Source of the DNA: Lolium rigidum
Taxonomy: Eukaryota; Streptophyta; Magnoliopsida; Poales; Poaceae
Assembly (NCBI RefSeq): GCF_022539505.1
Contig: NC_061510.1
Span: 273,119,687-273,183,686, forward strand
Reading direction: 5' to 3'
Length of the DNA stretch: 64,000 nt
Part shown: positions 10,531 through 20,492 of the stretch, piece by piece
Numbering within the stretch: position 1 is the stretch's first letter
Layout of the letters: each line of letters opens with the position of its first letter
Translations under genes and position numbers: made by a program
The notes under the pieces: model-generated
Databases searched by the model: none
Told to the model about the DNA's origin: nothing
What the model saw: the letters and a program-made list of their open reading frames with translations, nothing else

Positions 10531-12073
10531 GGATTCAATATTCGTGCCGGCTGACCCGGGGGCTGCTCAGCCGAACCCGGGGGCTTCATCGCCCAAGTCG
10601 GGGGCTAACAAGCCGAACCCGCCGGCTACCACGCCGAACCCGGAGACTTCTCAGTCTAACCCGGGGGCTTCATCGCCAAACTCGGGGGCTAGCAAGCCGA
10701 ACCCGCCGGCTAGCAAGCCAAACCCGGCGACCATGCAGTCGAAGCCGGAAGCTCCCACGCGGGAGGCCCTGTTGGTCAGCGTATTCGAGATAAGATGCGT
10801 ACCTTCATGGGCACAAGAATTCCTCTCCTACCTCACCGACGGTGTGCTGCCTGATGACAGAATCCAGGCCAGGCAGATTGAGAGAAGGGCCAAGGCCTAT
10901 ACAATCATCAACCACGAGCTGTACAAACGCAGCGTAAGTGGGGTGCTCCAGTGGTGCGTCGAGCCGGCTGAAGGGATTGAACTCCTACGGGAAATCCATC
11001 AGGGTGAGTGCGGCCACCACGCCTCCTCCAGAGCCATAGTGGCCAAAGCTTTCCGGCACGGTTTTTACTGGCCGACTGCGCTCAGAGACGCAGAAGAACT
11101 GGTGAAGAAGTGTAACGGCTGCCAACGCTTTGCCAAGCAAAGGCACACGCCGGCTTCCGCCTTGAAGACCATCCCCATTACTTGGCCGTTTGCCGTATGG
11201 GGCTTGGATATGGTGGGACCATTCAAAACAGCCCGAGGCGGCATGACTCATCTTTTGGTGATGATTGATAAATTCACTAAGTGGATCGAAGCCAAGCCGA
11301 TCAAGAAGCTGGACGGCTCCACAGCCGTCACATTCCTCAAAGAAATAATCGTGAGATATGGCTACCCGCATAGCATCATCACCGACAACGGCAGCAACTT
11401 CGCCGAAGGCATCTTCAAACGCTATTGCGGGGAGATGGGGATCCGGATGGACTTATCTTCCGTGGCACACCCGGAGACCAACGGTCAAGTGGAGAAGGCT
11501 AATGGCCTGATCCTAGCCGGCATCCGGCCCCGGCTGGTGGAGCCGCTTGAGCGCTCAGCCGGCTGCTGGATTGAAGAGCTGCCCAGCGTGCTGTGGAGCC
11601 TGCGCACGACGCCAAACCGCTCAGTCGGCTTCACACCCTTCTTCCTCGTATACGGGGCCGAAGCCGTCCTGCCGACTGATATCGAGCACGACGCACCAAG
11701 GATCAAGCTCTACACAGAAGCTGAAGCCAAAGAGGCTCGCGAAGACGGAGTCGACCTGGTTGAAGAGGTCCGGCTGATGGCCGAGTCCAGGTCAACCGTA
11801 TACCAGCAAAGCCTCCGTCGCTACCACAGCCGGAAGGTCAAGACCTTAGCATTCCGAGAAGGAGACCTAGTGCTCCGGCTGATCCAACGAACAGTCGGAC
11901 AACATAAACTAGCATCCCCATGGGAGGGTCCCTTCATCGTGAGCAAGGCAGTAGGCAATGACTCCTACTATCTCATAGATGCCCAAGAGGCCAAAAAGAA
12001 CAAGGCAAGCAAAACTGACGAAGAGACTAAACGTCCCCGGAATGTCAGGTTGCTTCGACCATTTTACACATGA
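9902..12073 (+). CDS. Element B RNase H-integrase, longest intact pol segment
   Basis: A single open frame of 723 residues. It carries the second RNase H, a proline-rich repeat (about 10550-10750), and then integrase. The zinc-binding HHCC is seen as GHHASSRAIVAKAFRHGFYW and CNGCQRFAKQRHTP (about 11005-11155). The DDE catalytic core includes WGLDMVGPF, ITDNGSNFAEG and HPETNGQVEKANG (about 11195-11510). The C-terminal GPFIV/LIDA segment ends with a stop at 12071-12073. Integrase inserts the cDNA and makes the 5-bp duplication found around B. This part looks functional by eye; the upstream pol is not. Confidence 0.88.
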   Translation: MAEIIGSKDANGRVAKWALELAAHTILYEPRTAIKSQILADFFVDWAEMQYPPPVPDSTHWKMHFDGSKMRNGLGAGIVITSPKGDRLDYVLQIHFAASNNVAEYEALIHGLKLAKEIGVRHILCFGDSDLVIQQASGDWDAKDANMASYRFHVQQLSGFFDGCEFHHVPRANNEAADALSKIGSTRQAIPPGIALAVIKKPSIIPSPDSDSIFVPADPGAAQPNPGASSPKSGANKPNPPATTPNPETSQSNPGASSPNSGASKPNPPASKPNPATMQSKPEAPTREALLVSVFEIRCVPSWAQEFLSYLTDGVLPDDRIQARQIERRAKAYTIINHELYKRSVSGVLQWCVEPAEGIELLREIHQGECGHHASSRAIVAKAFRHGFYWPTALRDAEELVKKCNGCQRFAKQRHTPASALKTIPITWPFAVWGLDMVGPFKTARGGMTHLLVMIDKFTKWIEAKPIKKLDGSTAVTFLKEIIVRYGYPHSIITDNGSNFAEGIFKRYCGEMGIRMDLSSVAHPETNGQVEKANGLILAGIRPRLVEPLERSAGCWIEELPSVLWSLRTTPNRSVGFTPFFLVYGAEAVLPTDIEHDAPRIKLYTEAEAKEAREDGVDLVEEVRLMAESRSTVYQQSLRRYHSRKVKTLAFREGDLVLRLIQRTVGQHKLASPWEGPFIVSKAVGNDSYYLIDAQEAKKNKASKTDEETKRPRNVRLLRPFYT

Positions 12074-12665
12074 GAGCAAGAATGTATGTATCCCTTGTAT
12101 CCCTTTTGTAAGCTATGAAAAGCATGCGCCAAGAGCGCCGTTTCCGACAAGTGTTTCGCATACTCTACTTCGTTTCGCCAATTGGCTTGAACCCTTTCAC
12201 GCGGCCGGCTCAGTAACGTGATCCGGTTTCCGACAGCCGGCTTCCGATCCAGCTACATACCGCAACCCGGCTGTCCGGCTGGCGGGAGTAAGGCCTAGGG
12301 AGCCGGCACGCGAAAAACGACTAAGGGAAAGAGTAAAAGCGAGTTGACTTGCAAATTTTCATAAAAGTGCCGGATTGCCGAATTCAGCTCGTTCGACTGA
12401 AGTACTGTCGGCCTCCCTCAGCGGCCTGCTCTTGATCCGGCGACGGATCGCAAGTCGGACGTACGACCGGCAAGAGCACAGCCAAAGAGTGGGGCGGATA
12501 GGAAAAAGCGAACAAGTCGAAAGAAAGCAACTCGGCACACAAATGATTAACAAACACATTAAAGTGTGCCTTAATAAAAGGATAATTATATTGTCTTACA
12601 TATGCACCCGGCATCCCGGGGATTTAACGAGTTGTCTTGCAAAAGCATAAGGTAACAGGTAGAAG
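12074..12665 (+). other. Element B spacer between pol and the antisense gene
   Basis: About 590 bp between the pol stop and the end of the antisense gene. No convincing ORF. It would hold the two convergent 3' ends, sense pol and the antisense gene, so transcripts from both strands may overlap here. Confidence 0.5.
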
Positions 12666-15600
12666 TTAAGCACCGGCTGGATCAGGACCAGCCGGAGGAG
12701 CATCAGCAGAGCCGGCTGCCGGGTCATCCTCGAGCACGTCGTCTGCCTCCTCGTCCTCAGCCTCCTCCTCCTCGTCGTCAGACGGCGGATTCAGGTCCGC
12801 GATGAAGATGGACTTGTCGACGAAGTCGGCAATGGCGCAGGCGCGGGCAAGCCGAGCAGTTTTGTTCTCCAGCGGGAGCTTGTCCTACACGTCGGCGCGC
12901 CGGTACTCCAACTGGTCGAGGCTAACCTCGTTATACCAGGAGAGCACAAAAGACAGCGCCATATCAGCTCCGGCGCGCGTGGCCGACTCCTTCCAGTCCA
13001 AGAAGCGGTCGGGAGCCCTGTCCAGCCAAGCGATGAGATTGGAGAGATCTTGCGGCAGCGTCTCCGTCGGCCATAGCAGTCGGATCAGCTCTTCCGCCGC
13101 CTTCCGCAGCTCCCGGCCAAGCTTGGTGATTGGCTCCACGCGGGCGGCCATGGACGACGGATAGTCATCCATGGTGAAGCAGTCGGAGCTCTGCTCCCCA
13201 GTGGCCTGCCGACGCTCCTCCCGCGCCCTGCCAACAGCCGCTAACGCCGCCTCCTGCGCCTCAGGGAAGGCCGCTGCAAAGAAGAAAAGCATGTCAGAAG
13301 CCATCAAAGCCGAAATAAGCTGAAAAATGCAAATTTTCGAAGCCCTAAAGTAAGCCTGGCGGCAGCCGGCAAGAACCGACTGCCCCCAGCCCGAAGATGG
13401 AGATTCCGAAGTCCTAAAGTAAGCCTGGCGGCAGCCGGCAAGAACCGACTGCCCCCAGCCCGAAGATGGAGATTCGAAGTAAAAAAAAAAAAAAAAAGCC
13501 TGGCAGCAGCCGGCAAGAACCGACTGCCCCCAGCCCGAAGATGGAGATATCGAAAAAATCAAGTTTCTGCCGCCGGCCGCCAACCTAAGCCGGCAGCCGA
13601 CGGCCGAAAGCCGGCAAAGGGGAAGGCGTAAGATAAAATACTCACCCGCCAAGCCGCGGTCGAGCGCGCTAAGTTCCTCCAACCACCGCTTGGCGGTGGC
13701 CGACAGCTCGTTGGACTTGGTGGTCACCTCTTCGCGAAGCGCAAGCCGCTGCCGCTCCACCTCATCCAGCCGCCTGCTCAGGTCCGCCAGCTTCTCCTCC
13801 CCGTCCTTCTTGAGGGCGGAAAGTTCCTTGAGGTGGTTAGCTTCAAGGAGGCGCAGCCGCTTCAGCTCCCCGTCGGCCACCTTTAGCTTGGCGGCAGCGG
13901 CCCGGTTCGCCTCCTCGCTCGTGACGCACTGAGCGCGGGCAACTCGGAGGTCCGACTCCAGCTGTGGAACCCGGGCGGCCTCAGTCGCAAGCCGGCAAAA
14001 ATAAGCCGCCGATAAAAGAAACTCAAACGAAAGAGCAAGTCAAAAGAGAGAAGGCCTTACCCCGACAGCCTCCGGCTCGCGAGCCAAGCCGGCCCGCTCG
14101 ATCTTGGCCTTGTGGTAGCTGGTCACCACCTTGTTGTACAAAACGGTGCGTCGCTCCGCAACCACCTAAAAGAAACAATCAGATATCCAGACGAAACCCG
14201 GACCGGCTCCAAGCAGCCGGACCATGCCTCGGAGGGCTACCAGGATGACAACAGAATTGCAAAAAATGAACACATACCTTGTCGGCATCCTCCGGCGTCG
14301 CCAGTGGGCAAGGGTCTCGGCGGCCTTGGCCTTGAGGCTGCCACGGAAGCCGGAGAAGAACAGACTTCATGGGCGCCACGCCCGGCTGGCCCTCCCGATC
14401 GGTCACCTCGCAGGCATCCGCCTGATGCCACGCAGCCTCCATGGTGCCAGCCGAGCCAAGGCTGGAGTCAGAGGCAGACGGCACATGCAGCAGCCGGGCC
14501 CCCTTGGCCACATGAAGGCCCTTAGCTGGGTCCGAAGGGCCCTCCGTCCTCACCAGCGCCCGGGAGTCGGCGTCCTTCGAGCGCGCTGTTTCCTCCTCGC
14601 CAACTCCTTCCCGGCCGGCTCCCTCCTCGTCGGCTCCGGAGCCGGAGGCGGCGCGGTCGAGCAGTCAGCCCGGTGGGAGCCGTCGCATCCGGCGCTTGAG
14701 GCGCTCCTTCCGGGGTGCTCTCCAGCACCACGACATTGGGCGCGGGCCCGCCGACTCCGGTCGCAGGCGGCGCAGCCCCGCCAGCTCCAGCTCCGGCCGC
14801 AGGTGGCATGCCCCTGCCAGCTCCGGCCGCCTGCTCCACAAACGGGGCGCGGCGCGGGAACATATCGTCTATGGTCGGCCGGCGCGCCGACTGACCCTGG
14901 TCTCCGCCGCCAGGCGCCGCAGAAGGCGCGGCGGAAGAAGACGCCCCCGCAGAAGGCGGCGTGGCCGCAGGCGGCACGTTAGCAGCCGGCGGCGTGCGCG
15001 CGCGTGCCGAAGGTTGCGGGGTTGGCTCCCTCCTCTGCCGCTGAAGCGGCGACGTGACGGGAGGAGCCTGCCGAGAGCCGCCTCCCTGGGTAAACTTAAT
15101 GGGAGCCCTAGTCAAACAAGCAAGAAAAGATAAGTACAAAAAGGAAGGAAAGAAAAGGAATCAAACAACAGAGGAAAAAGAACTCACCCGGCTTTCTCCG
15201 GGACCTTCTTGGCGCCGCCGGCGCTGCTTCTTGGCTCTCGCCTCCGTAGCAGCCGTAGACCCGCCGACGGCCCGCTTCCTCCCCTTCGGCGCAGAAGTCG
15301 CCGTGCCCGTAGGCGGCACCGCGCGCAGAGGCACCGCCGGGATTGGCCCCGTGCCGAATTCCGCCGGCTCCGCCTGCGGCTGCTCCTGCTCCTGCTCATG
15401 CTCAGGCGAAGGCGGCGGGTTATGCTCCCCCTGGCCGCCCTGATCCAGCACCTCCGGCAGATCGTCGTCGCCGGCTTGGTCGCCGGCTGGGTCAGCCGGG
15501 TCGACGTGATCCGGCGTCCAGACCTTCGTCGCCAAGTCGCCATCCTCGATGCCTTGGCGGGTGAAAAGCTGAAAACAACAAGATAAATATCAAGTCGGCC

Positions 15601-16520
15601 ACGCAGCCGCAAGCCGGAAGACGGCAAAAACATCAAACCTACCAGTTCAGGCGGCTGCTCCCGGTCGTAGGGCGGCAACCCCCAATCCCAGTTGTCCGGC
15701 ATGTTGGCCTTGGTGATGTTGTTCACCCGGCGAGCTACCTGGGACTTGGAGAGCTCCACCTTCGACGTCCGTGTCGGGTCGAGCCGGCCGGACATGTGGC
15801 CGATCTTGTGGACGCGCCACTGGAGCGGTATGACCCGGCGCATGACGTAGGTGCAGAGGAGGTCCTCGGCACTCAGCCGGCCCCCCGTGACGCACTCGCC
15901 CAGAAAGTCCCACAGGAGGTTCACCTCCGCGTCCGGGTCCGAGGACTTGGCGTTGTAGCCCCGGTTGAGCCTCGCCGATCGGCGGAGCCGGGTTGTATTC
16001 CGGCGAGGTTGAGCCGGTCGAAGGCCGGGCTCTCGTTCCTCACATAGAAGAAAGACATTTGCCAATTCTTCACAGAATCGACAGTCGGAATCCGCGGGAA
16101 GGACGTACCCGTACGAGGATAGATGGAGGCGGCGCCGCAGGTCCTCAGACGGCCTTCAGTCGTCTGCGCCTTGATGTAGAAGAGCCGGCTCCAAACCTCC
16201 ACATCCGGCCACAAGCCGGCGTAGCCTTCCATGAAGGCCACGTAGCAGCTGAGGAGGATCATGGCGTTGGCCGGCAGGTGGTGCGGCTGCAGGCCGAAGT
16301 GGTCGAGGAACCGGCGGAAGAAGTTGGAGGCCGGCAGGCCCAATCCGCGGTCGAGGTGCGCGCCGAAGACCACGCGTTCGCCGGGCTCCGGCCGAGGCTC
16401 CTTCTCCGCGCCCGGCGCCCTCGTAATCACCCCCGCCGGGATGCGGGGGAGGCGCACGAGCTGAGCAATGTCGTCCTCCCGCATGTAAGAACCTTTCCAG
16501 GAGCCGCTCGGCTGGGCCAT
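12666..16520 (-). pseudogene. Element B antisense spliced gene, PF04195-like ("putative gypsy type transposon") protein
   Basis: Minus-strand gene with six exons read from GT-AG borders: 16520-15643, 15568-15188, 15107-14278, 14165-14061, 13979-13646 and 13273-12666. Exon 1 begins MAQPSGSWKGSY and contains FGLQPHHLPANAMILLS and WPDVEVWSRLFYIK, a strong match by eye to the family named putative gypsy type transposon (PF04195), then LLWDFLGECVTGGRLSAEDL. Exon 2 is acidic then basic. Exon 3 is Ala/Pro-rich. Exon 5 is a coiled coil. Exon 6 has TMDDYPSSMAARVEPITKLG and an acidic tail. Frame changes are needed in exon 1 (about 15975) and exon 3 (about 14670), and exon 6 has an in-frame TAG at 12885-12887, so this copy is decayed. 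The function of such captured genes is unknown. Confidence 0.72.
13343..13556 (-). repeat. Tandem repeat in intron 5 of the antisense gene of element B
   Basis: Three head-to-tail units of about 73-80 bp, each with AGCCTGGCGGCAGCCGGCAA and ending near AAGATGGAGAT. The third is preceded by a 17-base A run. The repeat lies between the exon 5 donor (13645) and the exon 6 acceptor (13274). Confidence 0.85.
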
Positions 16521-17329
16521 CGAGGACGAAGAAGAGGATGAGGTCCAGGAGAGGCGGAAGGGCGAAGAAGAGCCGCTCCTCGCCGGAGGAGATCGCGGGG
16601 GAGAAGGGCGCGCCGTCGATGCGCGTGGCCCCGTGGCGCCGGATTGGCGGGGTTGCGGCGGCAGCTCGGCTGAGAATCGTCGGGGCAACCGCTCGCTGAA
16701 GCTCGCCAGGAGAACGGAAGAAGGACGGCGCCGGGGCAGTGAAATGCTCGAGCGCGAGAAGGAGCGAAAACGGGAGCGCGAGGAGGAAGAAGGGGGCAAG
16801 TGCCGCCTCGATGCCTCCCCCGCGGCATTTAAAGCCCTCAGCCGTGGGCGGTTGGCCTCCAAGTGGCCAACGTGGGCCACGTCTCCGGATTTACTGCGCC
16901 GTAACTCCTCCCACGACCGCTGCCGTTACCAGAAACTGCCACACCACGTCGCCCACAACCGCATCGGATCCGGAGGGGACATTGATGTGACCAGACGAAC
17001 CGGCGGCAGGGCCCTGGCGTCAGACCAGTCAAGTCGGGTGCAGGACCCGAGGCGGCGGAGACTCCGGCGCGCCGCAAGCCGGAGCCGGACAAGAAGTTCA
17101 ATTCGGACCAAAAGTCATCAGCAAGGCGGAGACGCCGTCAAAACTTGCGAGAAAGCAAAAGCTGCACAAGTATAAATAGCAGCCGGCTAGAAGCAGCCGG
17201 CAAGAACGAGCCGGATGAGGGCGCAGCCGGCTGAATGGAAATTCTCAGTCGGCCCCTCCAAGTGCCGCCAAGTGTATTCAAGGAGCCAGGAAAACCTGCC
17301 TAGGTCCTTCTAAACGCAGGACCTTGCCA
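16521..17329. other. Element B region upstream of the antisense gene and before the 3' LTR
   Basis: On the minus strand GGGCTTTAAATGCCGCG (about 16821-16837) is a TATA-like candidate about 300 bp upstream of the antisense ATG. On the plus strand a TATAAATAG lies at about 17171-17179. I see no protein that can be supported. Confidence 0.4.
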
Positions 17330-17343
17330 GCTTCGGGGGCTAA
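17330..17343 (+). other. Element B polypurine-type tract
   Basis: GCTTCGGGGGCTAA directly before the 3' LTR, in the position of the plus-strand primer. It is short and only partly purine, as is usual for grass Gypsy elements of this kind. Confidence 0.55.
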
Positions 17344-18226
17344 TGTCGGGGAAGACCCGGGTAGGGCAATGGACGCAGAGCAGCCGGCTGGCCACTGGCC
17401 GGCTCGCGGCAAAGGCCGGCTGAGGAGCAGCCGGCTGGCGCCGTGGCCGGCTGGTCCAGAAGCCGGCTGGCTCTAGGTCCTAATCGGCCTGGCTACGGCC
17501 GCCAATGCTGTAGTTGGGCCGGCTTCTACAAGCCATATCCGACTAGGGGTTTGTACCTCAGACCGAGTCGAGGCTGGCGAGTCTTGCACTGGAAGTAACC
17601 GGGTTGGTGATCCGGGTTCCCAAAGTCCACGCTGACTTCATCTTCCGTAAAGCGCGGGGCACTGTGGAGCAATAGTGCCACGCGCCGGACAGGCCATCAT
17701 GGCCAACGACGATCCGTACTGGCTACAGTGGCTGACGGCGACAGGGGCACTTCCTCTCCATACCACTGACCTTGGCAGCCGGATGGGACAGGCCATGAGG
17801 CCTCAACGGCTCCTGACGTCACTGCCTCGGGAAGGAGCGGAAGCCGGAGCCGGCCAAGCCGGCCAGTAAACTATAGGGTCTTATATGTAAAGTGCCGGTG
17901 CCTATATAAGCCGCACTACCCCTCTCGTGTAGGGGATCGATCATTCTCACTTCATTCCACCCTTAGCGCCGCCTCGTGAGAGAGACCATCGTCTCCCTTA
18001 GCCTCCCGGGAGCAGCCGGACATAGCTCTAGGAGCACCATTGTACTGTGTGATATCATATACACTCTAGCAGGAGTAGAGGTTTTACCTCCATCGGAGGG
18101 CCTCGAACCTGGGTACGTCGCCGTGTCGCTCGTGCCCATACCCGCTTCCGGATACCGCCGTGAGATCTCTCAGGGACCACCTTCGATTAGCCACCCTATG
18201 GCATATGCCGTGACGATACCACGACA
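17344..18226 (+). repeat. Element B 3' LTR
   Basis: 883 bp, nearly identical to 4687-5574. It is followed directly by the second GGCGG target-site copy (18227-18231). Confidence 0.93.
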
Positions 18227-18231
18227 GGCGG

Positions 18232-18511
18232 CGCCTCGTGGCCCCACTTCCTTTCCCCCTCGGTCTTCTGGAAGCTTCGTGGCAAAATAGGACCCTGGGC
18301 GTTGATTTCGTCCAATTCCGAGAATATTTCTTTACTAGGATTTCTGAAACCAAAAACAGCAGAAAACGAGCAATCGGCTATTCGGCATCTCGTTAATAGG
18401 TTAGTGCCGGAAAATGCATAAATACGACATATAATTTGTATAAAACATGTAGATATCATCAATAATGTAGCATGGAACATAAGAAATTATCGATACGTCG
18501 GAGACGTATCA
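18232..18511 (-). repeat. Element A 5' LTR, upstream part
   Basis: The reverse complement starts TGATACGTCTCCGACG at 18511 and matches the first 280 bp of the LTRs of element C (38560 and 43630). It is separated from the remainder at 3368-4686 by element B. Confidence 0.9.
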
Positions 18512-19524
18512 GAAGTCTCTGTTCCGGCACGCCGCCGGGACGGGGAATTGCCCCCGGAGTCATCTCCATCGACACCACCGCCATCTTCATCGCCGTTGCT
18601 GTCTCCCATGATGAGGAGAGAGTAGTTCTCCCCCGAGGCAGAGGGCTCTACCGGTAGCTATGTGGTTCATCTCTCTCTCTCATGGTGTGATCTTTATGTG
18701 ATCATGAGCTTTGTATCACTATTAATCTATGTGCTACTCTAGTGATGTTATTAAAGTAGTCTATTCCTCCTCCATGATGTAAAGGTGACAGTGTGTGCAT
18801 CATGTAGTACTTGGCGTAGGTTATGATTGTAATATCTTGTAGATTATGAAGTTAACTATTACTATGATAGTATTGATGCGATCTATTCCCCCTTTCATAG
18901 CTATTGGTGACAGTGTGTATGCTATGTTAGTACTCGGTCTAAATTGCAACGGTCTATTATGCACTCTAGAGGTTACTTTAATATGAACTCCGGACGTTGT
19001 GGAGCTTGTTTACTCCGGCTTCAGGTGTGCTGTTATAGCCCTACACAATGAATGGTATTTGTTATCCAACAAGAGAGTGTTTGAAATTAGCACAAGTGAA
19101 GAGAAGTTATTTAGTTATGTGATCATTGTTGAGAGTGTCCACTAGTGAAAGTATGATCCCTAGGCCTTGTTTCTAAGCATTGAAACACCGTTTCCAACAA
19201 GTTCGGTTACATGTTTGCTTGCTGCCATCTTTATTTCAGATTGCAATTACTACTTATAATCATCCATATTACTTGTATTTCACTATCTCTTCGCTGAACT
19301 AGTGCACCTATACATCTAACAAGTGTATTAGGTGTGTTGGGGACACAAGAGACTTCGTGTATCTTAATTGCAGGGTTGCTTGAGAGGGATATCTTTGACC
19401 TCTACCTCCCTGACTTCGATAAACCTTGGGTGATTCACTTAAGGGAAACTTTTTGCTGTTCTACAAACCTCTGCTCTTGGAGGCCCAACACTATCTACAG
19501 GAATAGAAGCGTGTGTAGACATCA
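18512..19524 (+). repeat. Element E 5' LTR, right-hand part
   Basis: About 1.01 kb of LTR from the point of A insertion to the CA end at 19524. It is about 95 percent or more like 23524-24534 by eye. Confidence 0.85.
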
Positions 19525-19534
19525 AGCTATTTTC

Positions 19535-19552
19535 TGGCGCCGTTGCCGGGGA
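19535..19552 (+). other. Primer-binding site of element E (tRNA-Asp)
   Basis: TGGCGCCGTTGCCGGGGA, a full match to the tRNA-Asp type primer site, 10 bases after the LTR. A decayed second copy (TAGCACTGTTGCCGG) follows at about 19599-19613 in a tandem duplication of about 63 bp. Confidence 0.85.
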
Positions 19553-19697
19553 GGTAAGGTAAAAGGTATTCACATCCTCCGACTACTAAGCTATTTCCTA
19601 GCACTGTTGCCGGTGTGTGAGTGCTCGAAGTTATTTCCTTTAGATGCTGCAATTATATCTTTTTGTTTCTTGTTTTTATTTTCACTAGTTAGGCTTA

Positions 19698-20492
19698 ATG
19701 GAAAACAACAACAAAAATAGAGATCTTTATGAACTTTATATTGAATTAGGACATGATGTGTTTGAAGAGAGAATTAAAAAATCCATGGAACTTTGTTTGA
19801 AAAATAGTTGTAGCAATGTTATTAGCATGAACTCTTTGAACACTATTATTGCTAATGCTATGGAAGAATTTAAGCTTGGGGAAGCTGGTTGTGATATTTT
19901 TAGTCCCCCAAGTTTTGAGGAGAAAATTTCGTTTGATGATACTTTGCCTCCCATTTATGATGATTATAGTGATAGTGGTATTTTGGTGCCACCTACTATG
20001 GAGGATAAAGTTTATTATGATTATACCATGCCTGCAATTTATGATGATTACAATGATGGTTGTGATAGTTTTACTCCCACTATTACTAATAAAATTGATT
20101 ATGCTTATGTGGAGAGTAATGATACTTTTATGCATGTGAATAAGAAAATTTCATGTGATAGTTATATTGTTGAGTTTGTTCATGATGCTACTGAAAGTTA
20201 TTATGAGAGAGGGAAACATGGTTATATGCATCTTAATAATATTAAGTTTCCTCTCTTTATGTTGAGAATCCTGAAGTTGCGCTTGTGTTGCCTTCCTATG
20301 CTTATTGCATTATGCTTACATGACTTGTTTATTTACAAGATTCCTTTTCATAGGAAGTGGGTTAGACTTAAAAGTGTTTCATACTTGCTTTTGATGCTCT
20401 CTTTTGCTTCAACTCTTATTTCTTGCGAGTGCATCATTAAAATTACTGAGCCCATCTTAATGGCTATAAAGAATGCACTTCTTGGGAGATAA
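19698..20492 (+). CDS. Element E internal ORF of unknown function
   Basis: 264-residue open frame starting MENNNKNRDLYELYIELGHD. Two related blocks rich in D, Y and P (PPIYDDYSDSGILVPPTMED, then PAIYDDYNDG) suggest an internal repeat. The C-terminal 90 residues are hydrophobic and basic, with LRLCCLPMLIALCLHDLF and a second hydrophobic stretch, possible membrane segments. It contains no Gag, protease or RT motif. The stop falls at the conserved GGGAGATAACCCATG block shared with A and C. I do not recognise a function. The frame is intact, which in a non-autonomous element may mean recent mobilisation or a function in cis. Confidence 0.6.
   Translation: MENNNKNRDLYELYIELGHDVFEERIKKSMELCLKNSCSNVISMNSLNTIIANAMEEFKLGEAGCDIFSPPSFEEKISFDDTLPPIYDDYSDSGILVPPTMEDKVYYDYTMPAIYDDYNDGCDSFTPTITNKIDYAYVESNDTFMHVNKKISCDSYIVEFVHDATESYYERGKHGYMHLNNIKFPLFMLRILKLRLCCLPMLIALCLHDLFIYKIPFHRKWVRLKSVSYLLLMLSFASTLISCECIIKITEPILMAIKNALLGR

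Larger units (their letters stand above)
4687..18226 (+). mobile_element. Element B: full-length Gypsy retrotransposon with antisense cargo gene
   Basis: Plus-strand element of 13,540 bp bounded by TG...CA LTRs (4687-5574 and 17344-18226). A perfect 5-bp target duplication GGCGG lies at 4682-4686 and 18227-18231. The order is 5' LTR, PBS, gag (about 5583-7780), protease (7789-8640), RT (about 8640-9470), RNase H (two domains, 9541-10530), proline-rich linker, integrase (10790-12073), a region with a spliced gene on the opposite strand (16520-12666), a polypurine-type tract and the 3' LTR. The base composition is very GC-rich, with CCGGC/GCCGG repeated throughout, unlike its neighbours. The two LTRs differ only at scattered sites, so insertion is fairly recent, yet gag-pol has several frameshifts and stops. 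Confidence 0.93.
1..18511 (-). mobile_element. Element A: Gypsy-type LTR retrotransposon (gag-protease, no RT), hosting element B
   Basis: Minus-strand element. Reading leftward it has a 5' LTR (18511-18232 joined to 4686-3368 once element B is removed, 1599 bp), a primer-binding site at 3354-3337, gag and aspartic protease (about 3051-995), and a long non-coding 3' region running off the left edge. Its 3' LTR is outside the window. The LTR is the same length and family as those of element C (1600 and 1604 bp). It lies in the 5' LTR of element E: E sequence resumes at 18512. The first target duplication copy would be GAAGT (18512-18516), but its partner is off the window. No RT, RNase H or integrase is visible, so A would have needed enzymes from a partner. 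The family name Sabrina/WHAM-like is from memory. Confidence 0.85.

Noticed and set aside
14112..15586. Plus-strand Arg/Pro-rich frames in element B
   Set aside because: They are shadows of the antisense gene in GC-rich DNA; the minus-strand frames fit splice borders and a known family.
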